DNA of 56,965 nucleotides, taken from assembly GCA_017615355.1 (NCBI GenBank), contig JAGAAJ010000125.1, forward strand, positions 1 through 56,965, written 5' to 3'. The position numbers and the translations under genes are program-made. Each line of letters opens with the position of its first letter. The stretch's first letter is position 1. The DNA is from Prevotella sp. (lineage in GTDB: Bacteria > Bacteroidota > Bacteroidia > Bacteroidales > Bacteroidaceae). Under the pieces are notes generated by a model. The model did no database searches. It was not told the origin of the DNA and saw only the letters and a list, made by a program, of their open reading frames with translations. Positions 8,133 to 16,111 of this stretch are shown here, in pieces.

Positions 8133-9692
8133 CTACAGATTGATGGTGGCCGTGAGGAGGAACTGGTGACGCTTGTTGGAAAGCTTCACAGCATAGACGT
8201 CATAGTTGTCTGTCGGGTCGTAGTCAGCATCGCTGGGGCTGGAATTGTAGCTGTTGAAGGGCGAGAACCAGCCGTTCTGAGCGGAATACTGGTAGGCGGC
8301 GGAGAGGTTGACCTTGTCGAGCTGTATGCCTATGCCGCAGGTGAAGCGGTTGATAGCCTCCCAGTTGGTCCAGTCGGTAGCCGAGCTGTAGTAGGAGGCT
8401 TCGCAGGGCAGCGTGCCATCCTTGTAGCCATCCTTGTTGTACATCGGCGATACATAGTTGTAGCCGAAGCGAACGGCGACCTCAGGTGCAGCCTTGAACT
8501 CTGCGCCGAGCTTCAGGGTGGACACACCCTTCAGCGTCTCGCCGGTATGGCGGTTCATCTCCTCGTCGCTCTCGCTCTGCGAGGTGTAGCTGTCGGTCCA
8601 GTAGTTGTAGCTCTCGCCGGTCTTGTAGCGGGTGTCGAGGGATCCGTAGTCGGTGTACTCATAGGTGGCGCCGAGGGCGAGGAAGTCGCCAATGGTGGTG
8701 CCGAGGCTGAGGTCGAATTTCCACGGGGTGTTGAGCCTGAAGTCGTATTCGTCGCCGCTGTGGATGGAGCCGTCAGCATCGCTCATATAAGTAATGTTGC
8801 TGGTGGTGAGGTCGTACCACGTAGGTGTGGTGACGGAGAGTCCGATGCGGAAGGGCGAGTATTCGACGGGACGGAAGATGACACCAGCCTTGATGTCGGC
8901 ACCTGCGCCCTTGATCTTGCGTTCATCCCTGACCATGATGGGTGAGCCGACATCGAAGGTCTCGACGTACTCGCTCATATGGTTGTAGTGAACATCGTGG
9001 ATGCCTACGGTCATACCCAGATAGACGCGGTTGTTGATGTTGCCGCTGAGGTTGAAGTCGTAGTCGGCCACATAGCCCCAATGACGGCGGTCCATCGTGT
9101 AGCCGTTGGCCTCATAGTAGCCCCAGGCATACTCAGCGTTGGGATCGTAGAGCAGGTTCTCCGAATAGAGAGCGTCGAGCTGGTTACACTGGATGTAGGG
9201 GCTGTTGAAATTGGGGTTGAGGGCATTCTCGTAGAGCCATCCGCCCTTGGCCTTCAGGTAGGTCTGCTTGTTCTGCGACGCATTGTAGAGACCATCGGCA
9301 GCCGAGAGAATGTAGTTGAAGTTGCGGCTCTTGTGATAGTTGAATGCAAAGTTGATAAAGCTGGAGCTGTTGTTGCGTCCTGCATAGACGAAGCCGATCT
9401 GGTCGAAGCTGATGTTGGTGGTCTTGCCGCCGCCGAAGTTCTGAGCGTCCTGCTGGCTGACAGCGCCGAGCGATATGCTCACATTCGACTTGCGGAAGAG
9501 GCCGATGCCAGCGGGGTTGGAGCCGATGGTGCTGATGTCAGCGCCGAGAGCCTCCAGAGCGCCGCCCATGCCCACGTAGCGTGCCGTACCGTTAAGGTCG
9601 CTCCAGGCAATCTTCGCGTTCTCATATGTTTCCTGTGCTGCTGCCGACACTGCGGTCAGGGCAATTGCAGCCATTGCAATTATCTTCTTCAT
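8133..9692 (-). CDS. Outer-membrane beta-barrel, FadL/OMPP1-like
   Basis: 519 residues with a signal peptide cut after VSAAAQ (about residue 19). The N-terminal region SDLNGTARYVGMGGALEALGADISTIGSNPAGIG is typical of FadL-like hydrophobic-compound transporters, where an N-terminal hatch plugs the barrel. It is followed by many alternating amphipathic strands ending in a strand with terminal hydrophobics (FLLTATINL). Substrate cannot be told; Bacteroidetes members are often called hemin receptor or membrane transport protein. It is 49 nt downstream of the low-complexity secreted protein gene and may share its transcript. Confidence 0.75.
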   Translation of the reverse strand: MKKIIAMAAIALTAVSAAAQETYENAKIAWSDLNGTARYVGMGGALEALGADISTIGSNPAGIGLFRKSNVSISLGAVSQQDAQNFGGGKTTNISFDQIGFVYAGRNNSSSFINFAFNYHKSRNFNYILSAADGLYNASQNKQTYLKAKGGWLYENALNPNFNSPYIQCNQLDALYSENLLYDPNAEYAWGYYEANGYTMDRRHWGYVADYDFNLSGNINNRVYLGMTVGIHDVHYNHMSEYVETFDVGSPIMVRDERKIKGAGADIKAGVIFRPVEYSPFRIGLSVTTPTWYDLTTSNITYMSDADGSIHSGDEYDFRLNTPWKFDLSLGTTIGDFLALGATYEYTDYGSLDTRYKTGESYNYWTDSYTSQSESDEEMNRHTGETLKGVSTLKLGAEFKAAPEVAVRFGYNYVSPMYNKDGYKDGTLPCEASYYSSATDWTNWEAINRFTCGIGIQLDKVNLSAAYQYSAQNGWFSPFNSYNSSPSDADYDPTDNYDVYAVKLSNKRHQFLLTATINL

Positions 9693-9741
9693 AATGATTA
9701 CCTTAAATCAATTCTCAATACTCAAATCTCAATTCTCATTT

Positions 9742-10785
9742 CTATCTGCGACTGCCGCCGAAGCCACCGCCACCGGAACGGCCTCCGCCACCGCCGCCTC
9801 CGCCGCCGCTGGAGCGACTGCCGCCGAAGCTGCCACCGCTGCTGCCGCTGGAACGGCTGCCTCCGAAGCTGCTGCCTGATGAGCTGCTGCTCGAAGATGT
9901 ACTGCCGCTATAGGTAGAGCCTGAGCTGCTGGTGCCCGAGACGGGACGCGTGGTGCGACTGCCGCCGAAGCTGCCTGTGGAACGCGATCCTCCGAATGAG
10001 CCGCTGCCCGAGCTGACGCTACCGCCACTACGAGTGCCGCCGAAGCTGCCTGTGCGTGAGCCGCCGAAGGCTCCTGAGCCTCCCGTGCTGCCATAGCTGC
10101 CTGTGCGAGTACCGCCAAACGATCCCCTGCGACTGCCTCCGAAGCCAGAGCCGCGTCCGTAAGTATAGGTGCTGGGGCTGGCGCCTGCTATGCGTCCATG
10201 ATTCTGGGTGCTACGAGGATGGTGGCTGATGTAGCCTCCACCACCCCATCCCCAGCTGTAGCCGTAGTAGGGATAATAGTAGGAATAGTAGCCTCCCCAT
10301 CCCCAAGGACGATAATACCAGGGATCCCAGTACCATGAATCCCAATACCAGCGGTCGTAGTACCAGGAGTCGTACCAAGGATAATAGGATGAGTAATACC
10401 AGGGTGAGTACCAGCCGATGTAGTCGCGGCGTCCCTGTGCGTAGCCTTCCCAATAAGCCAGCGAAGGCTCATAGCCGTCGAAGCGGGTCATACGCTGTGT
10501 CAGCGCAAAGTCGCCGAGGCTGTCGGGATAGACGCCCTCGACGGGAGCGAAGCTGACAACGTCGCCCGTATCTGTTGGCAGCACCTCATAGCTGCTGGCC
10601 CAGCGACGGTTGTAGTCGTCGACGCTGCGCATAGAGCCTGAGTAATACGTACTAGCGGGTGGAGTCACCTGCACGTTGGCGTGCGTATTGCTCTTCTTCG
10701 AAGGAACGAAATACATATCGTCCTGTGCTACACCTGAGAGTGCAAATGCTCCCAGCATGACTGAAAGTAAAAACCTCTTTTTCAT
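9742..10785 (-). CDS. Secreted low-complexity Tyr/Trp- then Gly/Ser/Arg-rich protein
   Basis: 347 residues from ATG 10785, chosen because MKKRFLLSVMLGAFALSGVAQ is a complete signal peptide while an earlier in-frame Met adds only a charged stretch. Residues about 20-115 look ordinary. A block of about 70 residues follows in which Tyr and Trp predominate (for example YYDRWYWDSWYWDPWYY). The remainder is built from degenerate FGGSR/GSFGGTR repeats ending GGGFGGSRR. No catalytic domain is recognised. The composition resembles sticky cell-surface or prion-like proteins; any matrix or adhesion role is inference. Confidence 0.8.
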   Translation of the reverse strand: MKKRFLLSVMLGAFALSGVAQDDMYFVPSKKSNTHANVQVTPPASTYYSGSMRSVDDYNRRWASSYEVLPTDTGDVVSFAPVEGVYPDSLGDFALTQRMTRFDGYEPSLAYWEGYAQGRRDYIGWYSPWYYSSYYPWYDSWYYDRWYWDSWYWDPWYYRPWGWGGYYSYYYPYYGYSWGWGGGGYISHHPRSTQNHGRIAGASPSTYTYGRGSGFGGSRRGSFGGTRTGSYGSTGGSGAFGGSRTGSFGGTRSGGSVSSGSGSFGGSRSTGSFGGSRTTRPVSGTSSSGSTYSGSTSSSSSSSGSSFGGSRSSGSSGGSFGGSRSSGGGGGGGGGRSGGGGFGGSRR

Positions 10786-10891
10786 AGCCTTATCTTGTTG
10801 ATTGATTGATTCACGATGCAAAAATACTGCTAAATTTTCTGCAAAGATAAGGAAAAACCCTAAAACATAGTAGGATTTTCCCTATTTTTCT

Positions 10892-10899
10892 TATCTTTG
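10892..10899 (+). promoter_or_regulatory. Promoter -7 box for prmA
   Basis: TATCTTTG matches TAnnTTTG and lies 21 nt before the ATG at 10920, implying a very short leader. No convincing -33 box was identified. Confidence 0.55.
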
Positions 10900-10916
10900 C
10901 AGGCGAAATTAACAAA

Positions 10917-11840
10917 GTGATGAAATATTTTGAAGTGCTTTTCCGCCTCACAGCCCCCGACGATCTGCGTCAGGACGTGAGCGACGTGCTTGCAGCGATG
11001 GCAGGCGAATGTGGTTTTGAGACCTTTGAAGAGAACGAGGAAGGATTGACCGGCTATGTGCAGCAGGACTTCTTTGACGAGACAGCACTCAACGCTGTGC
11101 TAGAGCAGCTCCCTTTCGGCGAGGAGCAGGGTGTCAGCATCAGCTATGAAGTGAGCGAGGCACCCGACCGCGACTGGAATGAGCAATGGGAGCTGGAAGG
11201 CTTCGAGCCCATCACCGTGGGTACACATCTTATAATATACGACGGACGCCACCTCCCTACTCTCTCCTCCCCCGCTCCTCTCACCTCTCACCCCTCACCC
11301 CTCACCTCTGATTCCTCACCTCTCACCGTCAAGATAGAGGCCCGTCAGGCCTTCGGCACAGGCAACCACGCCACCACACGAATGATGTGCCAGGCGCTGA
11401 TGGACTTAGGAATACAGGGATTGTCGCTGCTCGACTGCGGCACAGGCACAGGCATCCTCGGCATTGTGGCGCTGAAACTGGGCGCTATAGCAGCCACAGG
11501 CTACGACATAGACCAATGGAGCGTGGAGAACGCACGCCACAACGCCGAGCTGAACGGCGTAGGGATGCAGTTCACCTCCGTCTACGGAAACGCCAACATC
11601 ATCAGGCAGCTGCAGCGCAAGTTCGACGTGGTGGCTGCCAACATCAACCGCAACATTCTCCTTGCCGATATGCCGCTCATGCGACAGGCCCTGCCGCAGT
11701 ATCGCGGCGTGCTGCTGCTCAGCGGCTTCTACCACGAAGACGTGCCGATGCTGGTGGAGAAAGCCGTCTCGCTGGGATTCCACTTAGAATACGAAAAGCA
11801 GGAAGACGGGTGGTCGATGCTACAGTTTAGGATCAATTAG
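10917..11840 (+). CDS. prmA: Ribosomal protein L11 methyltransferase with in-frame low-complexity insert
   Basis: PrmA trimethylates ribosomal protein L11 using S-adenosylmethionine. The SAM site is LDCGTGTGILGI near residue 171 and the motif VAANINRNIL lies near 238; the N-terminal part RDWNEQWE is the usual substrate-recognition linker. The frame opens with GTG at 10917, directly followed by ATG at 10920, which is the likelier start. At about residues 116-137 there is a Ser/Pro/Thr/Leu-rich stretch encoded by tandem CTCACCCCTCACC-type DNA (11264-11328). It sits just before the conserved ARQAFGTGNHATT block and keeps the frame open. Confidence 0.93.
   Translation: MMKYFEVLFRLTAPDDLRQDVSDVLAAMAGECGFETFEENEEGLTGYVQQDFFDETALNAVLEQLPFGEEQGVSISYEVSEAPDRDWNEQWELEGFEPITVGTHLIIYDGRHLPTLSSPAPLTSHPSPLTSDSSPLTVKIEARQAFGTGNHATTRMMCQALMDLGIQGLSLLDCGTGTGILGIVALKLGAIAATGYDIDQWSVENARHNAELNGVGMQFTSVYGNANIIRQLQRKFDVVAANINRNILLADMPLMRQALPQYRGVLLLSGFYHEDVPMLVEKAVSLGFHLEYEKQEDGWSMLQFRIN
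11264..11328 (+). repeat. CTCACC-type tandem repeat inside prmA
   Basis: An imperfect array of CTCACCTCT and CTCACCCCT units encodes alternating Ser/Pro/Leu/Thr. It resembles simple intergenic repeats rather than coding sequence and appears to be a lineage-specific in-frame expansion in a surface loop of PrmA. Confidence 0.75.
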
Positions 11841-11853
11841 ATAAAGCGTTGAT

Positions 11854-14220
11854 ATGAAACGAATTATTATACTACTGTTATTGTGCCTCTCGTTGGTTGA
11901 AGCGCATGCCGTGCTGAAGGAGAGAAACCTGGAACAGACGCTGAACGTGCTGCGCTCAGAGCTGACGGAGCGCTATCAGGAACTGAGCAGTCAGGCCGAA
12001 CAGCGCAAGCAGCAGACGAAGGACATCATCCAGCAACTGCGCGAGACCATCAAACGCAGCAACCAGAATGCGCTGATGCTCTATTCGCAGCAGAACAACT
12101 ACGTCTTCGACCTCACCTATGCCTGCCACGAAGCCACCGAGCAGTATCTGTCATTCCAGCGCCAGCAACTGCCTTTCAAGTCCTACATCGAGGCCCTTGA
12201 CGTAGAGATAGCGAAATACGACAGCCTGGTGGTGAGCCTGAGGCACATCCGCACCAACCTGCTCGATGACAAGGCCAAGAACAACCGCACCGTCTGCCTG
12301 ACGCTGGCCACCAGCATCCGCAACACCCTTTCGGAAACCCGCGAGCAGGTGACCGACTATATAAGCCTCTATGAGAACACCGAGCAGCGGCTGCGCTATC
12401 TGAACGACTACGCCAACCGCCGCTACAACGACATACAGACGGGCATCTTCCGCAACGGCGGCGAGAGCTACATCTCCATACTGAAGAATATCGGCCAGCG
12501 GTGGAACGAGGTGAAGGTGGCTTTGGAGGAGAAATACCGGCCTTCGAAACAGCAGTCGGACTGGGACTCGAAGGTCATCCTGCGCCTCTTCGCGATGATC
12601 TTCTTCTACATCGTCATCGCCATCGTGCTGAATATGATCGCCTTCCGCTTTATGCCGAAGCGGTTGCACACAAGCGAATTCCTGAAGAAGCGTTCCTGCA
12701 TCATTATGGCCACCACAACGGTGACGTTTGCCGCCGTACTCGGCATTATGCGTGCCACCCTGCAGCAGAACTTCTTCATCATGGCCAGCGGACTACTCAT
12801 TGAGTATGCGTGGCTGTTGGGCGTCATCCTCATCTCGCTGCTGCTGCGCGTAAACGGCGACCAGATACGCAGCGCCTTCCACATCTACTCGCCGCTGGTG
12901 GTGGTGGGATTCATCGTCATCGCCTTCCGCATCGTGCTCATCCCCAACGAGCTGGTCAACTTGGCCTTCCCTGCCATCCTGCTGCTGTGCACCATCTGGC
13001 AATGGCTGGTCATCCGCAGGCACAACAAGAACATTCCGCGATCGGATATGTTCTACACCTACATCTCGCTGGCCATCTTCATCTTCTCGCTTGTCTGCTC
13101 CTGGGTGGGCTACACGTTGCTGGCTGTGCAGATACTCATCTGGTGGATTATGCAGCTCACGTGCATCCTCACCATCACCTGCGTCAGCAGCTACCTGAAA
13201 CTCTACGGTGCCCGCCACAAATATCTAGAGAAGCCCATCACGCAGTCGTGGGTCTATCTGCTCCTCTCCAAGGTGGTGCTGCCCGTCATCGGCGTAGGCT
13301 CCGTGATGCTGTCCATCTACTGGGCCGCTGACGTCTTCAACCTGGGCGACCTCTGCTGGCAGATCTTCCGCCACAACTTCATCGACCTCGAGAACCTGAA
13401 GGTGAGCATCCTCAAACTCTCGATGGTGGTCAGCCTGTGGTTCTTCTTTAGCTATATCGCCAGCACCATCCTCTCATTGATGCGCCTGCATTTCCAGACA
13501 TCAGACCCCACCACCGCCGCAAGCCGCGAGGTGATGGGCAAGAACGTCATCCAGGTGCTGGTGTGGGGCATCTGGCTGATGATGTCGCTCAGCATCCTGC
13601 ATATCAGCGTAGCTTGGCTGCTGGCCATCGGCGGCGGTCTGTCGACAGGTATCGGTTTCGCCTCGAAGGACATCATCGAGAATATCTACTACGGCGCCAC
13701 GCTGATGGCAGGCCGCGTGAAAGTGGGCGACTGGATTGAGATAGACGGCACGATGGGCAAGGTGAACTCCATCAGCTATACCGCCACCGTCGTCGAGACA
13801 CTCTACGGCGAGGTCATCACCTTCCAGAACAGCCAGCTCTTCTCGAAGAACTACAAGAACCTGACACGCAATCACGGCTATGTGCTCACGGCTATCGAGT
13901 ATAGCGTGGCCTACGGCTCCAACCTGCACGACGTCATTCAGATGGTGGACGATGCCGTCAACAATATGCGCCATCCTTGGACCGACCGCAAGAAACGCGC
14001 CAAGAGCGTCGTTGCGGCGATGGGAGAGTCAAGTGTCGATTTCAAGCTCTACGTCTGGGCCGATGCCGTCAAGCGCATCTATGTCGTCAGCGACGTGCTG
14101 AATACCGTCTACGACACGCTGCGAAGCAACGGTGTGCAGATTCCGTTCCCGCAGCGCGACATTCACATCAAGAACGACAGCATTGCGCTACCGGATGATA
14201 TCCTTCCCACGAAGGAATGA
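11854..14220 (+). CDS. Large MscS-family mechanosensitive channel
   Basis: 788 residues in the inner membrane. A signal peptide (MKRIIILLLLCLSLVEAHA) leads to a periplasmic coiled-coil region (about 20-230), then some ten or eleven hydrophobic helices (about 240-600). The MscS core begins near residue 550, with pore-helix sequence IGGGLSTGIGFASKDIIEN from about 590 and the beta domain GRVKVGDWIEIDGTMGKV. The architecture is that of the big MscK/YbdG-like channels that vent solutes on osmotic downshock. The last 33 bases overlap the 3' end of the convergent symporter gene. Confidence 0.9.
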   Translation: MKRIIILLLLCLSLVEAHAVLKERNLEQTLNVLRSELTERYQELSSQAEQRKQQTKDIIQQLRETIKRSNQNALMLYSQQNNYVFDLTYACHEATEQYLSFQRQQLPFKSYIEALDVEIAKYDSLVVSLRHIRTNLLDDKAKNNRTVCLTLATSIRNTLSETREQVTDYISLYENTEQRLRYLNDYANRRYNDIQTGIFRNGGESYISILKNIGQRWNEVKVALEEKYRPSKQQSDWDSKVILRLFAMIFFYIVIAIVLNMIAFRFMPKRLHTSEFLKKRSCIIMATTTVTFAAVLGIMRATLQQNFFIMASGLLIEYAWLLGVILISLLLRVNGDQIRSAFHIYSPLVVVGFIVIAFRIVLIPNELVNLAFPAILLLCTIWQWLVIRRHNKNIPRSDMFYTYISLAIFIFSLVCSWVGYTLLAVQILIWWIMQLTCILTITCVSSYLKLYGARHKYLEKPITQSWVYLLLSKVVLPVIGVGSVMLSIYWAADVFNLGDLCWQIFRHNFIDLENLKVSILKLSMVVSLWFFFSYIASTILSLMRLHFQTSDPTTAASREVMGKNVIQVLVWGIWLMMSLSILHISVAWLLAIGGGLSTGIGFASKDIIENIYYGATLMAGRVKVGDWIEIDGTMGKVNSISYTATVVETLYGEVITFQNSQLFSKNYKNLTRNHGYVLTAIEYSVAYGSNLHDVIQMVDDAVNNMRHPWTDRKKRAKSVVAAMGESSVDFKLYVWADAVKRIYVVSDVLNTVYDTLRSNGVQIPFPQRDIHIKNDSIALPDDILPTKE

Positions 14221-15612
14221 TAATCCGACGAAAGTGAGGAAGCCGTTGAGCAGCAGCAGCTCATAGCCGAAACGATAGTTAAAGAGGCTGGCAAAGAGCT
14301 GGTCGAGCAGGAAGCAGAGCAGCGGCGAGGCGATGCAGACGAATGGCACAAACCCGTCGCGTACTTTCTGACGGGTGAAGAGTCCGAAGGCGAAAAGCCC
14401 CAGCAACGGGCCATAAGTGTAGGACACGATGGTGTAGATGGCATCGATAAGTGTCGAGGAGCCTGCAGCACGGATGGCGAGGATACAGGCCACAAGCAGC
14501 ACACACATTATAATATGTACGCGACGGCGCAGGCGCTCATCCTTAGACTGCTGGCGAATGTCGACGCAATAGCTGGTGGTAAGAGCCGTCAGCGCCGAGT
14601 CTGCAGAAGAGAACGAGGCAGCCACGATGCCCAAGGTGAAAAGTACCAGCACAGGCGTAGAGTCTGCAGTCTGCACGAACAGTGGCAATAGCTCGTCTCC
14701 TTTCATGTCAACCCCTACCCCACTCGTCTGAAAATACTGCGCTAAGAGCACACCAAGGGAAAGGAAGAGCAGGTTGACAGGCACGAAGGCCACGCCATAG
14801 GAACACATATTCTTCTGAGCCTCGCGCAGGGTGCGGCAGGTCAGGTTCTTCTGCATCATATCCTGATCAAGGCCCGTCATCACCACCACGATAAATGCTC
14901 CGCTGAGCAGCTGTTTCCAGAAGTTCTGACGGCTCACCCAATCATCAAACACGAAGATGCGGCTACGCTCGTCGGCAACGATAGCGCTGATAGCGTCGCC
15001 CAACGAAAAACCCATGCGCTGCATCACGATAATCAACGTTAACACCAACGCCAACGTTAACACAAGCGTCTGAAGGGAATCTGTGAAAACCAGCGTGCGC
15101 ACACCGCCGCGATGAGAGTAGAGCCAGATGAGCAGCACCATCACGCTGACGGTGACGACGAAAGGCACGCCAAGGCTGTTCATCACGAACTGCTGCACGA
15201 TGAGACAGGCCACATAGAACTTCACCGCCGTGCCTATCATCTTCGACAACAGGAAGAAGCCGGCACCTGTCAGATAGGAGCGCGGGCCAAGGCGCTCGCC
15301 CAAGTAAGTGTAGATGGAGGTGAGGTTGAGCTTGTAATAGACAGGCAACAACACAAAGGCCACCGCGATGTATCCGAGAATAAAGCCCAGGCAAAGCTGC
15401 AGGTAGGCCATATTCTGTGTCAACACCATTCCCGGCACAGAGACGAAGGTGACGCCTGAGATGGAGGCGCCCACCATGCCGAAGGCCACCATGCGCCAAG
15501 GCGAGCGGCGCTCACCACGAAAGAACGTCTCGTTGGTAGCACGCCGCGTTGTCCACCGGCTCAGAGCGAAGAGGGCGGCAAAGTAAAGAAGTATCGTTAA
15601 GAGTACAACCAT
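14188..15612 (-). CDS. Sodium:solute symporter (SSF family)
   Basis: 474 residues with about 13 hydrophobic segments. Diagnostic SSF features include the ETFFRGERRSPWRMVAFGM cytoplasmic loop, GASISGVTFVSVPG in TM2 and the SADSALTALTTSYCVDI segment near residue 335. The substrate (sugar, amino acid, nucleoside or sialic acid) cannot be decided. It is 25 nt downstream of cdd, so a nucleoside-related substrate is possible but only inferred. Its 3' end overlaps the convergent MscS gene by 33 bp. Confidence 0.88.
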   Translation of the reverse strand: MVVLLTILLYFAALFALSRWTTRRATNETFFRGERRSPWRMVAFGMVGASISGVTFVSVPGMVLTQNMAYLQLCLGFILGYIAVAFVLLPVYYKLNLTSIYTYLGERLGPRSYLTGAGFFLLSKMIGTAVKFYVACLIVQQFVMNSLGVPFVVTVSVMVLLIWLYSHRGGVRTLVFTDSLQTLVLTLALVLTLIIVMQRMGFSLGDAISAIVADERSRIFVFDDWVSRQNFWKQLLSGAFIVVVMTGLDQDMMQKNLTCRTLREAQKNMCSYGVAFVPVNLLFLSLGVLLAQYFQTSGVGVDMKGDELLPLFVQTADSTPVLVLFTLGIVAASFSSADSALTALTTSYCVDIRQQSKDERLRRRVHIIMCVLLVACILAIRAAGSSTLIDAIYTIVSYTYGPLLGLFAFGLFTRQKVRDGFVPFVCIASPLLCFLLDQLFASLFNYRFGYELLLLNGFLTFVGLSFLRGKDIIR

Positions 15613-15637
15613 TGCTCTCCCCTCTCAGCTCATACCT

Positions 15638-16111
15638 CTAAAACTCGGTAAACGACAGCGGCATCAGCTGACGAATGCCGTCCATCACATAGACACAGCG
15701 CTGGCCATAGAGCAACAGGCGCACAGGATGCTGGTGACGCGTCTCCGTCTCGATGATGACCTGACGGCAAGTGCCACACGGCGAGACAGGCTCCTTCGTC
15801 AGCTCGCCTTTGGTATCACGGGCAGCAATAGCCAGCATCACAGGCACGGCCTTAGGCTTCTGAGCTCCGGCGGCGAAAATGGCAGCACGCTCGGCACAGA
15901 GGCCCGCAGGGAAGGCGGCATTCTCCTGATTGCAACCAGGCATGATGGTGCCGTCGTCGAGCAGCAAAGCGGCTCCTACGTGGAAATTGGAATACGGCGC
16001 ATAGGAGTTTTCCGTCGACGCGATGGCCTGACGCAGCAGCTCCTGCTCGTCAGCAGTCAGCTCGTCCATCTGACATTCGTAGATGGCGGGATGGATGTGT
16101 AATTCTTTCAT
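15638..16111 (-). CDS. cdd: Cytidine deaminase
   Basis: 157 residues from ATG 16111. Zinc and active-site motifs are present: NFHVGAALLLDDG, the catalytic CAERAAIFAA (Cys ligand and proton-shuttle Glu) and PCGTCRQVI (two Cys ligands). The enzyme deaminates cytidine and deoxycytidine to uridine for pyrimidine salvage. The start ATGA overlaps the uvrA stop TGA by 4 nt, indicating translational coupling. Longer in-frame starts would lie inside uvrA and lack support. Confidence 0.95.
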   Translation of the reverse strand: MKELHIHPAIYECQMDELTADEQELLRQAIASTENSYAPYSNFHVGAALLLDDGTIMPGCNQENAAFPAGLCAERAAIFAAGAQKPKAVPVMLAIAARDTKGELTKEPVSPCGTCRQVIIETETRHQHPVRLLLYGQRCVYVMDGIRQLMPLSFTEF

